The notes: a model not told the origin generated them from the sequence alone. A stretch of 47,208 bases of DNA from Candidatus Endomicrobium macrotermitis (GCA_031271405.1 JAISVT010000003.1:1-47208), one strand, 5' to 3'; shown: positions 18,914 to 29,106, counted from the stretch's first letter. Program-made: numbers and translations.

Positions 18914-20395
18914 ATGAAAATTAAAAAAATACTTTCTTTATTTGTCTCGGCAGTGATGGCCTTAAACGCCGTGCCGGCATTTCCCGCGGTAAAGCGCGAC
19001 GTCAACGATCCGGTTTTAAGGGAGATAATCAACGAACTCAACTCTAAGATGCCGAAATTTATCAACAGGTACGGCGATACGGTTTTCGTAGAGGATGAGC
19101 CCGTAACCAGGGGCGCTTTGATAGAAGCATTGTACGAGTATGACAAGAGGGTTAAAGGCGCGGCGCCGGAGGCCGCCCCGGATAAAACGTCCGTGACCCG
19201 TCAGGAATTCGACAGTTTAAGAAACAGAATTTCATTTATTGCAAACGCGGTCGCGGAACAAAATCAAAATGCCGCCGGCAAAGCTGATAACCGTTCCGGG
19301 GCAGCCGCAAGCGTGGATATAGTGAACATCATTTCCGATTTGAAACCCAATATGCCGATGCTTTTGGACGGAAGTTTAAAAAGTTCAAAAGTGTTTATGG
19401 AATTGCAGCAGAAAGTTGAGGCCGGATCGGGTTCCGCAAGACAGTATTCGTCCGGAAGTTCGAGTTCTTTGTTAAAAGATATGGATTCTTTAAACGAAAA
19501 AGTCGATATGCTCTCAAAGAAAGTGGATTTGACCTCGAGCCAAATAATCCGGATTGAGAAGTCGTCTTCGGGAAAGCAGTCTTCTTCGGGAGGTTCGGAT
19601 GCTTTATTTAAGGATGTGGATTCGTTGAATGAAAAATTCGATATGCTCTCAAAGAAGGTGGATTTGGCTTCGAATCAAATAAGCCGGATCGAGAAGTCGT
19701 CTTCGGGAAAACAGTCTTCTTCGGGAGGTTCGGATGCTTTGTTTAAGGATGTGGATTCGTTGAATGAAAAATTCAATATGCTTTCAAAGAGAATGGATTT
19801 GGCTTCGAATCAAATAAGCAGAATTGAGAAATCTTCAAAAGGTTCTTCGGACGGCGGCGGTTCGGGAGTTTCTTACGATGCCGTTTCAAAAGAGATAAGC
19901 TATATAAACGAAAGACTTGCCTTATTGTCAAAAAAACTTGACGATGCGGAATTAAATAAAACATCTTCCTCTGCGCCGCGTAATTCTTCGGCGGCTTTAA
20001 GCGAAATATCGGAAATAAAAAGAAATCTTGAGCAAATACAGGCAAATTACGTGCGCGTATCCAAAAGGCTGGACGATCTTAATTCAAGGCCGCCCGCTTC
20101 AGCGGTTGCCGGAGGTTCTCTCGATACGACTTATTTTGTAACGCAGCTTAACGATATAAGAAGAACAGTGGAGGACGTTCCGACTGCAAGCGATATAAGG
20201 CAGGAGATAACCAAATCGCAAATTCAGACGCGTTCGGATATTAAAAAAATAGAAGAAAGACTAAATAATATGCACGGAAACAGGTCGTATTCATCTGGCA
20301 GAGAAGAAAATTCATCTTCAGGCGGATCCGGTGCCGCAATAGCCACCATAAGCCTGGGAATAACCATGATAGCGGCTCTTTTCGTGGCCAGATAA
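18914..20395 (+). CDS. coiled-coil repeat envelope protein
   Basis: Signal peptide; heptad-like repeats (DSLNEKFDMLSKKVDLASNQISRIEKSSSGKQSSSGG); C-terminal hydrophobic segment. Confidence 0.65.
   Translation: MKIKKILSLFVSAVMALNAVPAFPAVKRDVNDPVLREIINELNSKMPKFINRYGDTVFVEDEPVTRGALIEALYEYDKRVKGAAPEAAPDKTSVTRQEFDSLRNRISFIANAVAEQNQNAAGKADNRSGAAASVDIVNIISDLKPNMPMLLDGSLKSSKVFMELQQKVEAGSGSARQYSSGSSSSLLKDMDSLNEKVDMLSKKVDLTSSQIIRIEKSSSGKQSSSGGSDALFKDVDSLNEKFDMLSKKVDLASNQISRIEKSSSGKQSSSGGSDALFKDVDSLNEKFNMLSKRMDLASNQISRIEKSSKGSSDGGGSGVSYDAVSKEISYINERLALLSKKLDDAELNKTSSSAPRNSSAALSEISEIKRNLEQIQANYVRVSKRLDDLNSRPPASAVAGGSLDTTYFVTQLNDIRRTVEDVPTASDIRQEITKSQIQTRSDIKKIEERLNNMHGNRSYSSGREENSSSGGSGAAIATISLGITMIAALFVAR
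19460..19845 (+). repeat. about three tandem 135-bp coding repeats
   Basis: 45-aa unit repeated; copies 2 and 3 nearly identical in DNA. Confidence 0.85.
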
Positions 20396-20408
20396 TAAGG
20401 AGCGAACA

Positions 20409-22610
20409 ATGCCAAGGCTGTTTTTAAAGAAAAAAGAAGAAGTGCTGGGAGAATACTATCTCAGGCGAAAATCCAGAATTTTTGTCGGAAGCAAAAAAGG
20501 AAACGATATCCTTATAAAAGACGGCAATATTTCCGACCACCACTGCACTATTTCCTTTAAAGAAGGGACTTATGTGCTTAAAGATCAAAATACGATAACC
20601 GGAACAAAACTAAACGGAAAAACCGTCTCGGAAGCGACCCTCGAAGTCGGAGACGTAGTAGGCATAGGTCAGTATGACCTTGTTATGGCTCCCGATACCG
20701 CGGTTGATGCTCCGGAATATTATCTCATAGGGATTTTCGGGAAATTTTCGGGAAAGAAATTTTCCGTGAAAATGGGCGATACCTTTATCGGCAGAGAACC
20801 GAATTCTCCCCGCGGGATTGAAAACGACATAGTTCTTACGGGCGATATGACGGCTTCAAAGGGCCATGCCAAAATTTCCCTGAACAACAGACAGTTTTTT
20901 GTCACCGATGTCGGAAGTACCGGAGGCGTTGCGGTAAACGGGCAAAAAGTCGGGCAGCTTAACAGCATGCTCATAGAACCCGGAGATGAAATTTCGATAG
21001 GCAGGACGATATTCAGATTTGTAAGTTCGAAAGACGAGGATTATTCGCTTCCTTCAAAGCAGCGCATATTTTTGCTGAAAATATTAAAACCTCTGGCTCT
21101 TTTGCTTACTATGGCGGTTTTAGGCGGTTCGCTGTTTTTAATGTGGACAGGCTGGAGCGGCGTTTCTCTGCTCACAAAGTCCAAAAAATTAACTCTGGCG
21201 CTTAATTCGGAATTCAGAAAAGACATTCCGTTGAGAAATTTTGACGAGTACGATATCACTTCCACTCCGGCAGTAGGCGATTTGGCCGGAGGCAGAAAGG
21301 GCAATTCCATAGCTATGCTTACCGCGGCCGGGTTTTTATACGGCTGGGACGCAAAAACCGGAGCCGCTTTATGGCGGCAGATAGAAATATTCAATTCCGG
21401 CAAGACTTCTCCCGTGATTGCGGACGTAAATAACGACGGAATAGAAGATATAATAGTTTTGTCGGACTCATCGATGCTTTATGTGGTTGACGGCCAGTCG
21501 GGCAATCTTATAATGAAAGAGATTTTGGGCGGCGTGGTGTCGGAAATGACTCCTTTGGTAGCCGATTTGACCGCGAACGGGAAACTGGATGTCGTGGTGT
21601 GCTCCGAGGACGGCGCGGTACACTTTTTGTATGACGTCGGTTACGGCGGAAGCGGATTTGAAAAATATACGGAATTTGTGGAAGGCCCCATATACGCGAG
21701 CCCTGTTCTTTATCAGTCAAAAGACATCGCTCCGATGGTCGTTGTGGCGAATTACGCAAGCAAAGTGTTTTTTATAGACGGAAAATCAAGAACGAAAAAG
21801 ACGGTCGATTTGGTGGCAAAAACCGGAAAAACCCATCTTATTGCGGGAGCGCCGGCTATCGGCGATATTACCGGCGACGGAGTACCGGAAGTTATAGTCC
21901 AGTCGAACGTTCCGCAGTATATTTCCGCTATAGACGTTACGAAATTCGACGTTATGTGGACGTATTTTGTAGAGCCTACGCCGCCGGCCGGTCTTATGCA
22001 TAACGCTTCGCCTCTTGTTGCTGACCTTGACGGAAACGGAGCGGGCGACGTGTTTGCGGTTTCCGCAAACGGTTCGATTTTGGGACTGCGCGGAAAAACC
22101 GGTTATCCGGCGGGAGAACTGTTATGGAAACTTTTTGTCCCCGAGGGCAAAAGAATAATATCTTCTCCTGCGATGTGCGATTTCGACAAAGACGGCATGA
22201 TGGACTTCGTAGTGGCTGCGGAAGACGGCAGAGTGATGGTTATTAAAAGCAACCACAAACGCAAAGAGTTTGAAGTGCTGGCGGAAATAAGAGCCAGCAA
22301 CAATCCGATCACTTCTTCGCCGGTCATTGCCGATTTGTTCGGCACCGGCGTTTTGAATATTCTATTTGCAAATTCGACGGACGCTCTTCAGGTAATAGAC
22401 ACAAATTCGAAAATCATGAAGAATTTCAACCCATGGCCGATGTTTTTGGGAAATCCGTCGCATACCGGATTTGAAGGATTCGGCGCTTATAAATCACAGT
22501 ACAGAAATAAGCTGCTTATAGGAATAGGTATTTTAGTGCTGTTTTTGGTAGTAAGGATAAGGATTTCCGTGAAAAAAAGTTCTAAAAGGGTTAAGGTTCA
22601 GTTCTTATGA
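20409..22610 (+). CDS. FHA-domain membrane protein with FG-GAP/PQQ-like beta-propeller
   Basis: Two FHA-like motifs (IFVGSKKGNDILIKDGNISDHHCTI; FIGREPNSPRGIENDIVLTG...ASKGHAKI), TM, repeated PVIADVNNDGIEDIIV-type blades, C-terminal TM. Confidence 0.85.
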   Translation: MPRLFLKKKEEVLGEYYLRRKSRIFVGSKKGNDILIKDGNISDHHCTISFKEGTYVLKDQNTITGTKLNGKTVSEATLEVGDVVGIGQYDLVMAPDTAVDAPEYYLIGIFGKFSGKKFSVKMGDTFIGREPNSPRGIENDIVLTGDMTASKGHAKISLNNRQFFVTDVGSTGGVAVNGQKVGQLNSMLIEPGDEISIGRTIFRFVSSKDEDYSLPSKQRIFLLKILKPLALLLTMAVLGGSLFLMWTGWSGVSLLTKSKKLTLALNSEFRKDIPLRNFDEYDITSTPAVGDLAGGRKGNSIAMLTAAGFLYGWDAKTGAALWRQIEIFNSGKTSPVIADVNNDGIEDIIVLSDSSMLYVVDGQSGNLIMKEILGGVVSEMTPLVADLTANGKLDVVVCSEDGAVHFLYDVGYGGSGFEKYTEFVEGPIYASPVLYQSKDIAPMVVVANYASKVFFIDGKSRTKKTVDLVAKTGKTHLIAGAPAIGDITGDGVPEVIVQSNVPQYISAIDVTKFDVMWTYFVEPTPPAGLMHNASPLVADLDGNGAGDVFAVSANGSILGLRGKTGYPAGELLWKLFVPEGKRIISSPAMCDFDKDGMMDFVVAAEDGRVMVIKSNHKRKEFEVLAEIRASNNPITSSPVIADLFGTGVLNILFANSTDALQVIDTNSKIMKNFNPWPMFLGNPSHTGFEGFGAYKSQYRNKLLIGIGILVLFLVVRIRISVKKSSKRVKVQFL

Positions 22611-24031
22611 AAATTTTATATTCCGCCAGAACGGACACAGGGGTTGTAAGGAAAGAAAATCAGGACGCTTACGGTTTAAATCCGGATAAGGGATTATTTA
22701 TAGTATGCGACGGTATGGGCGGCGGCGCTGCGGGCGATTTTGCGAGCAAGTGCGCCGTTGATGTCATGCTTAAATCTTACGATAAGCTTGACGACATACA
22801 GATAAAGAATATCATCGGCGGCAAATTCAGCCATATGGACGTCGAAATACTTCGCCCGATAGCTTTAATAATGCTTGCCAACAGAATGCTTTATAATCTC
22901 ACTTTGAAATACCCTAAGCTTGCCGGAATGGGGACTACCGTAGTAGCGACGAGATTCGAAGCGGATAAAGGTCTTCTGCACATATACCATTCCGGAGACA
23001 GCAGGCTTTACAAAATAAGAGCCGGCGTGATAGAGCTTCTCACAAAAGACCACTCCAAAGTCAACGAGCTCATCGATGAAGGCAAAATGCGGGAAGAAGA
23101 CATAAAAGCGGTCGAAATGCAAAGCATGATAACGAGAGCTTTGGGAACCGGATCGACGATTAAAGTCGATTATAAGGCGATCCCCGTAAAGCCGGGCGAT
23201 TATTACGTAATGTGCAGCGACGGTTTGAACAGCGAGATAGACGACAATATAATAAAAGACGTCGTCGATATGCACAAAAACGACATCAACGTAGTCACTA
23301 AAGAACTTATTGCCGCGGCAAACAACGCGGGCGGAAGAGACAATACCACGGTTTTGGCTCTCAGGGCGGTGGAGGACAATTCTTTTTACAATCCTACCAG
23401 AGATTATGTTTTCAGCCCCGTTACCGTAACGGAAGAAGCTTCTTTTCAATCTTCCTCGGAAGATAAGTTTTTGACCAAAAGCAATTTTAAGCCCGCCGTT
23501 CCGAAGTCCGCAAGAGAGAAGAATTTTTTCACGAGTTATTTCTTTATAGGCTTTTTGGTCGCACTGGCCGTCGGGTGCGCCGTGTTTTTTATGTCGTACT
23601 CTCAGGAAAATAAAAAAGACACGAAAGAACTCCACGAAATTACCGGTACGGTTTCGGGGGTTTCTTTGGATGTGAGAGCGCCCGTTGACGATCAAATCGC
23701 TCTTATTTCGAAAGCCGAAGATAAAATATCGAAAATGGAAATTATAAGAAAGATTGTCAACGAGAGCGATACTTTCACCTCTCCCCTGTCAAACGTTCAG
23801 GTTACCATAGAAGGAGACGGGACTGTCATCTTCGCAAGTTTTTCTTCGCAGGAACCTTTGAAAATAGAACTGCCTAAAGGTTTCTATACGATGACCATGA
23901 AATATGCCGGGTATAAAACTTTGGACAATAAATCGTACAATCTTGTCGATTCTTTGGATTTAAATTTGGAGCTTTCCGGAGAATTGCAGCAAAAAACCGT
24001 AATAATGCTGCCCGAAAAAACGGAGGAATAA
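22607..24031 (+). CDS. PP2C family Ser/Thr phosphatase with TM and PEGA-like extracytoplasmic domain
   Basis: RKENQDAYG, VCDGMGGGAAGDFAS, SGDSRLYKI, SDGLNSEIDD, GGRDNTTV; TM FFIGFLVALAVGCAVFFM; LPKGFYTMTMKYAGYKTL. Confidence 0.92.
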   Translation: MKILYSARTDTGVVRKENQDAYGLNPDKGLFIVCDGMGGGAAGDFASKCAVDVMLKSYDKLDDIQIKNIIGGKFSHMDVEILRPIALIMLANRMLYNLTLKYPKLAGMGTTVVATRFEADKGLLHIYHSGDSRLYKIRAGVIELLTKDHSKVNELIDEGKMREEDIKAVEMQSMITRALGTGSTIKVDYKAIPVKPGDYYVMCSDGLNSEIDDNIIKDVVDMHKNDINVVTKELIAAANNAGGRDNTTVLALRAVEDNSFYNPTRDYVFSPVTVTEEASFQSSSEDKFLTKSNFKPAVPKSAREKNFFTSYFFIGFLVALAVGCAVFFMSYSQENKKDTKELHEITGTVSGVSLDVRAPVDDQIALISKAEDKISKMEIIRKIVNESDTFTSPLSNVQVTIEGDGTVIFASFSSQEPLKIELPKGFYTMTMKYAGYKTLDNKSYNLVDSLDLNLELSGELQQKTVIMLPEKTEE

Positions 24032-24033
24032 AA

Positions 24034-24402
24034 GTGGAAAATAAGAAAGTTTTGGTTGTTGACGACGACGAAGTGTTTTTGGATTCCACTCAGGCCGCCC
24101 TGGAAACGAAGGGTTTTAAAATCATAAAGGCTTTGAGCGCGGAAAGCGCTTTCGAGGCTTTGTCGCATAATGAGAGGCCGGATTTAATATTGCTTGACAT
24201 AAATCTTCCGGACAAAAACGGATTTGAAGTTTTAAGGACAATAAGGGAAAGCGCAAACTTCTCGAATATCCCCGTCATACTTATAACAGGCGATGTAACC
24301 GTCCAGATCGATAAGGCTTTTGCCGAAGGCGCCGACGACTGCGTATTCAAACCCATAGATATGGATAAGCTCGTTTCCGACATGAACAGGCTTCTCCAAT
24401 GA
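24034..24402 (+). CDS. stand-alone response-regulator receiver protein (GTG start)
   Basis: VLVVDDDEVFLDS...LILLDINLPDKNGFEVL...ILITGD...VFKPID. Confidence 0.92.
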   Translation: MENKKVLVVDDDEVFLDSTQAALETKGFKIIKALSAESAFEALSHNERPDLILLDINLPDKNGFEVLRTIRESANFSNIPVILITGDVTVQIDKAFAEGADDCVFKPIDMDKLVSDMNRLLQ

Positions 24403-26630
24403 AAAAAAAAATAAAAATATCCGCTTTTTCGGTTTTATTTTTCCTGTTTGCCGCCGCGCCGTATCAGACGGTTTTTGCAGCAAACGCGGCTCCGGCGGCG
24501 GATATTTTTATTTTAAATTACGACGCCGGCTCGCAGGCTATGGGCGGCACTTTAGCTTCGTTTTCGGTTAACTCCCTCGGTTTTACGGCAAACCCTTCCG
24601 CAAATTTCAGCGTATTGTCAAAAAGGCTCGATTTTTCCGGCATATACGCTTACGGCGGCCTTTACGGCACCGCGGGCGCTCTTATGCTCCCGCTGGACTA
24701 CGGAAATCTTACAGTCGCCGGTTCTTTCAATAAATTCGGTTCAGACGTCATCGTCACTCCCGGCGGGAAGGCCCTCTCTTCGAATGCCGCCGTGTTTTTA
24801 AATTTCGTTTTGCCGTTTTCTACGGAAATTCCGGTTTATGCGGATAAGGGCGGCGCCGGATTGACCGTTAAGGGATACCAGTTATCCGCAAGCGACAATG
24901 CGTCTAAAACGGTTTTTACGGCGGATTTGGGCGCGCATTACAGCCTCGATGTGCTGTTAAACGGGCTTTGGGCGTTTGCGGCTTTAAAGAATTTGGGGAC
25001 GCAGGTTGAAATAGCCGGAGCCGAACCTTTTGACCTGCCTTCAAGTTTTAACTTTGCATTGAGATACGAGATCCCTTTCAACTCGCTCGGCATTGCGTTT
25101 ACCGGAGACGTTATGAAGTTTTTTTCATATGGCACGGGGCTTGCAGTCGGCGCGGAAATTTCGCCGGTTTATCCCGCGACTTTTAAGATAGGCTACAGAA
25201 GTCTTGACGATAAAATAAACGAAGGTTTTACGGCAGGATTGTTTTTGAATTTTGACTCTTTCAACATAGGTTATTCGTTTTCCGCTTTGGCGGAAGGATA
25301 CGACGCCTCTCATATTGTGAATTTCGGAATGATGTTCGGCGGCGTTACAAACGAGAGAAAGGCTTTCGATTATTATCTCGGATATAATTTTAACAAAGCC
25401 AGAGAATATTACAACAAAAAAGATTTTATAAATGCAAGGCAGGAATTTGAGAAGATTTTAGCCATGTATCCCGACCATATCCCTTCAAAAGAGTATTTGA
25501 AAAAAATAATTTATGACCTTGATACGTATGAAAGAAATCTCGAATTGCAGATAACCAGATTTTTGCGCAGGGCGGATCTGGAACTTCACAGGAACAACCT
25601 CATTAAAGCGAGGGATTATTATTACAGGGTTTTGAGCATAGACCCCGAAAACCAAGAGGCGGAAGCAGGCCTTTCGGAATTGAGCAAAATGTTTTATCAG
25701 GCCGAACTTCAGGCTAACAGAAAAAAGCATGAAAAAGAAATCGTGAGCTTGTGGGGCGAAGCCGTAAGTTCTTTCGATAGCGGAAACTTTGTCACGGCAA
25801 GGGATAAGTTTAGAGGCATACTCGATATAGACCCGGAAAATGCCGGCGCGCTCAAGTATATGGAATTGATAGACTCCCAGGTAACCAAAGTAACTTCGAT
25901 TCAGGCCGACAGACTGTTTTCCCAAGCCATGGAATACTACAATATGGCCGATTACGACAGGGCTGCGAAATATTTTAACGCGGTTTATACGTCCGATTCA
26001 AGCCGTTCGGACGCCAAGCAATACTACGAGCTTTCAAGAAAAGCTTTAAACCTGGCGTATACGGAAATGTCCGAACAAAATACTTTGCAGGCAGGCAGGC
26101 AGAAGCAGATCACCAGGCTTGCCGACAAAGACGACTCTGTTTTGTCTTCGAACCAGAAAATTCAAAAAGAAATGGAACAATACTATAACCAGGCAGTGGA
26201 TTATTTCAATAAAGCGCAATACGAACAGGCTTTAAAAGCTTTTGTGAGCCTCAGGGAAAGATCCATGAGGAACAGCTATTACGATTTAAACCAGTCGATA
26301 AGAGACTATTCGAATAAGGCAAGGGAAGCTATCGCCGACACCTATTATAAAGAAGGGCAGGCTTTGGTCAGCGGCGGAAAACTTGAAGACGCTTTGGCAA
26401 AATTTGAAGACGCGCTTAATTATAATTCCAAACTTCAGGCCGCGGTAAGAGACAGGGAAAGCGTTTCCGCTTCTTTGTCGCAGCAGTTCTATGATGAGGG
26501 GCTTAAAGCTTATTCGTCTGGAAACAGGAAGAAAGCCGTTGAACTTATGGAAAAATCTTTACGGTATAACCCCGGCAGAGCCGACGTCGCGAAAACTCTT
26601 GAAAGAATAAAGTTTTTAGGAGGCTTGTGA
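24399..26630 (+). CDS. PorV-like barrel fused to TPR repeats
   Basis: Signal peptide, AGSQAMGGTLASFSVNSLGFTANPSA barrel start, then FDYYLGYNFNKAREYYNKKDFINARQEFEKILAMYPDH and further TPRs. Confidence 0.8.
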   Translation: MKKKIKISAFSVLFFLFAAAPYQTVFAANAAPAADIFILNYDAGSQAMGGTLASFSVNSLGFTANPSANFSVLSKRLDFSGIYAYGGLYGTAGALMLPLDYGNLTVAGSFNKFGSDVIVTPGGKALSSNAAVFLNFVLPFSTEIPVYADKGGAGLTVKGYQLSASDNASKTVFTADLGAHYSLDVLLNGLWAFAALKNLGTQVEIAGAEPFDLPSSFNFALRYEIPFNSLGIAFTGDVMKFFSYGTGLAVGAEISPVYPATFKIGYRSLDDKINEGFTAGLFLNFDSFNIGYSFSALAEGYDASHIVNFGMMFGGVTNERKAFDYYLGYNFNKAREYYNKKDFINARQEFEKILAMYPDHIPSKEYLKKIIYDLDTYERNLELQITRFLRRADLELHRNNLIKARDYYYRVLSIDPENQEAEAGLSELSKMFYQAELQANRKKHEKEIVSLWGEAVSSFDSGNFVTARDKFRGILDIDPENAGALKYMELIDSQVTKVTSIQADRLFSQAMEYYNMADYDRAAKYFNAVYTSDSSRSDAKQYYELSRKALNLAYTEMSEQNTLQAGRQKQITRLADKDDSVLSSNQKIQKEMEQYYNQAVDYFNKAQYEQALKAFVSLRERSMRNSYYDLNQSIRDYSNKAREAIADTYYKEGQALVSGGKLEDALAKFEDALNYNSKLQAAVRDRESVSASLSQQFYDEGLKAYSSGNRKKAVELMEKSLRYNPGRADVAKTLERIKFLGGL

Positions 26631-27631
26631 TGCCCGAATTCAGGCGCGATCCGGTAATCGGCAGGTGGGTGATAATAGACCCTGCCAGAAAATTCAACAA
26701 AAGCGTTCCCTCCGAAACGGAATCATATCCGAAGGACCACTCCGGCTGCCCTTTTTGTCCGGGAAACGAATATATGACAAGGCCTGAGATCATGGCCTAT
26801 TCGAAAAATCAGGACAGAGCGGCAAACTCAAGAGAGTGGACATTGAGGGTTATTCCGAACAACCAGCCGGTTTTGGCCATAGAGGGAAATTTAAAACGGC
26901 GCGGCGAGGGCATGTACGATAAAATGGACGGCATCGGAGCGCATGAGATAATCATAGAAACTCCGGAGCATAATCTTAAGCAGGACAGTATTGTTCCCGA
27001 ATACTATGAGACCGCGTATAGAGCCGCTGTCGCCAGAATTAAAGATTTAAGAAACGATACCAGGCTTGAATATATCCTTTTTTTTAAAAACTACGGTATT
27101 CTTGCAAACGCCGTTTTTGAGCATCCTCACTCGCAGCTTATAGCGATGCCGATAGTTCCCAAAAGGGTCAGGGAAGAAATAAACGGCGCGAAGGAATATT
27201 TTACCTATAAGGAAAGATGCGTTTTCTGCGATATAATTTCGCAGGAACTTTCCGACGAGTTAAGAATCGTTGACGAAAACGAATTTTTCGTAGCGTTTTG
27301 CCCGTACGCGGCAAGATATCCTTTTGAAACCTGGATTTTGCCGAAAAACCATTCGTCGGATTTTGATAATATATCGGATGAAGAGATTTCGTGCTGCGCC
27401 GCAATTACAAAATCCGTACTTGCTAAAATATCGAACGTTTTGGACGATTCCGCGTACAGCGCTTTGATACATACCGGCCCTCTGAAAGAAAAAAATATGC
27501 AGCATTACCACTGGCACATGGAAATAATTCCGAAACTCATTAAAACCGCGGGTTTCGAATGGGGAACGGGCTTGTATATAAATCCCGTACCTCCCGAAGA
27601 CGCTGCCAAATATTTAAGGGAAAGCGAATAA
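26630..27631 (+). CDS. galT: galactose-1-phosphate uridylyltransferase
   Basis: FRRDPVIGRWVII, CPFCPGNE, FEHPHSQLIAMPIVP. Confidence 0.88.
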   Translation: MPEFRRDPVIGRWVIIDPARKFNKSVPSETESYPKDHSGCPFCPGNEYMTRPEIMAYSKNQDRAANSREWTLRVIPNNQPVLAIEGNLKRRGEGMYDKMDGIGAHEIIIETPEHNLKQDSIVPEYYETAYRAAVARIKDLRNDTRLEYILFFKNYGILANAVFEHPHSQLIAMPIVPKRVREEINGAKEYFTYKERCVFCDIISQELSDELRIVDENEFFVAFCPYAARYPFETWILPKNHSSDFDNISDEEISCCAAITKSVLAKISNVLDDSAYSALIHTGPLKEKNMQHYHWHMEIIPKLIKTAGFEWGTGLYINPVPPEDAAKYLRESE

Positions 27632-29103
27632 TGAACATATTAATGGCGGCTTCCGAATGCGTTCCTTTCGTCAAATCCGGCGGGCTTGCCGACGTAGTCG
27701 GCGCGTTGCCAAAATATCTTAAGCAGCTCGGCCACGACGTAAGGATAATCATTCCGAAATACAGAACCGTTGACGGTAAAAAGTACGGTTTGCATACTCT
27801 GCCGTACAGGCTTCAGGTAAAAGTCGGAAAAGACACCGAAAGTTTCAGAATAAAATATTGCGAGTACGAAGGCGTGACGGTTTATTTTATAGAGAATATG
27901 CGTTTTTTTAACCGTCCCGGAATTTACGGCGATAACGGAATAGACTACGGCGACAACAGGGAAAGGTATATTTTTTTCTGCCGCGCGGTTCTGGAATCCG
28001 TAAAGGCCGTGATGTTCCGCCCGGATATCATACACTGCCACGACTGGGAAACGGGGCTTATACCCGCTTACCTGAAAACAAACATGATAAACGACGGCTT
28101 TTTTTGGAATACTTCGTCGGTTTTTACCATACACAACATAGCCTATCAGGGAGCGTTCGGCGCGGATACGGTCGAAGCGGCCGGTTTTTCATGGGAAGAT
28201 TTTACCGCAGACAAACTTGAGTTTTACAATACCGTAAACTGCATGAAATGCGGCATACAGCTTTCCGACGCCGTTTCCACGGTAAGCCCGACTTACGCCA
28301 AAGAGATAACGGAGTTCAACGGAAGGGGAATGGAAAGGGTTTTGAATTCCAGGCGCGACCCCGTATACGGCATCTTAAACGGCATAGATTACGATTACTG
28401 GAACCCCGCTACCGATAAATTCATAGCGGCGAATTATTCGAAAGCCGACGTTTCCGGGAAAAAAATATGCAAAGCCGACCTTCAGAAGCTGTGCGGTTTT
28501 GAAGTCGACGAAAACGCGTATTTGTTCGGCTGCGTTTCGCGGTTGGACAATCAGAAAGGTTTTGACATAATAATCGACGCTCTTTACAGTCTGAACGGCA
28601 AAAATATGCAGTTTGCGATTCTTGGTTCCGGCGACCAATCCATACGCATGGCTCTTGAAGAAGCAAAAAGGAAAATGCCCGGTAACGTGGCGGTCTTTTT
28701 CGAACACAACGAACCTCTGGCGCACAAAATCTATGCCGGAAGCGACGGATATATGATGCCTTCCCGTTTCGAGCCTTGCGGTTTAAGCCAGATGATATCG
28801 CTGGCATACGGCACGATTCCCGTTGTCAACCGCACGGGCGGATTGTCCGATACCATAGTGTATTACAATCACTACATAAAAGAAGGCAACGGTTTTATGT
28901 TCAATATAACATACGGCGAAAACTTCGTGCAGACCATCCTCAAATCCGAAAAAATATTTAACGACAAACAGGACTGGGCAATACTTATGCAAAACGCTTT
29001 TAAAAGCAATTTTTCCTGGGACAGATCCGTTCTTGAGTACGAAAAAATGTACCGCGATCTTACGGATAAAAAACGTTATGAAACCGTTTTTGTCCGGAGC
29101 TGA
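27631..29103 (+). CDS. glgA: glycogen synthase
   Basis: MNILMAASECVPFVKSGGLADVVGALPKYL; PSRFEPCGLSQMISLAYGTIPVVNRTGGLSDT. Confidence 0.95.
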   Translation: MNILMAASECVPFVKSGGLADVVGALPKYLKQLGHDVRIIIPKYRTVDGKKYGLHTLPYRLQVKVGKDTESFRIKYCEYEGVTVYFIENMRFFNRPGIYGDNGIDYGDNRERYIFFCRAVLESVKAVMFRPDIIHCHDWETGLIPAYLKTNMINDGFFWNTSSVFTIHNIAYQGAFGADTVEAAGFSWEDFTADKLEFYNTVNCMKCGIQLSDAVSTVSPTYAKEITEFNGRGMERVLNSRRDPVYGILNGIDYDYWNPATDKFIAANYSKADVSGKKICKADLQKLCGFEVDENAYLFGCVSRLDNQKGFDIIIDALYSLNGKNMQFAILGSGDQSIRMALEEAKRKMPGNVAVFFEHNEPLAHKIYAGSDGYMMPSRFEPCGLSQMISLAYGTIPVVNRTGGLSDTIVYYNHYIKEGNGFMFNITYGENFVQTILKSEKIFNDKQDWAILMQNAFKSNFSWDRSVLEYEKMYRDLTDKKRYETVFVRS

Positions 29104-29106
29104 CAT

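Noticed and set aside
22865-23695. 276-aa minus-strand ORF
   Set aside because: Antisense to a clear PP2C gene; composition-driven shadow ORF.
11910-24031. Type VI secretion regulatory locus
   Set aside because: Kinase/FHA/PP2C trio is present but no Tss structural gene is seen in the window.
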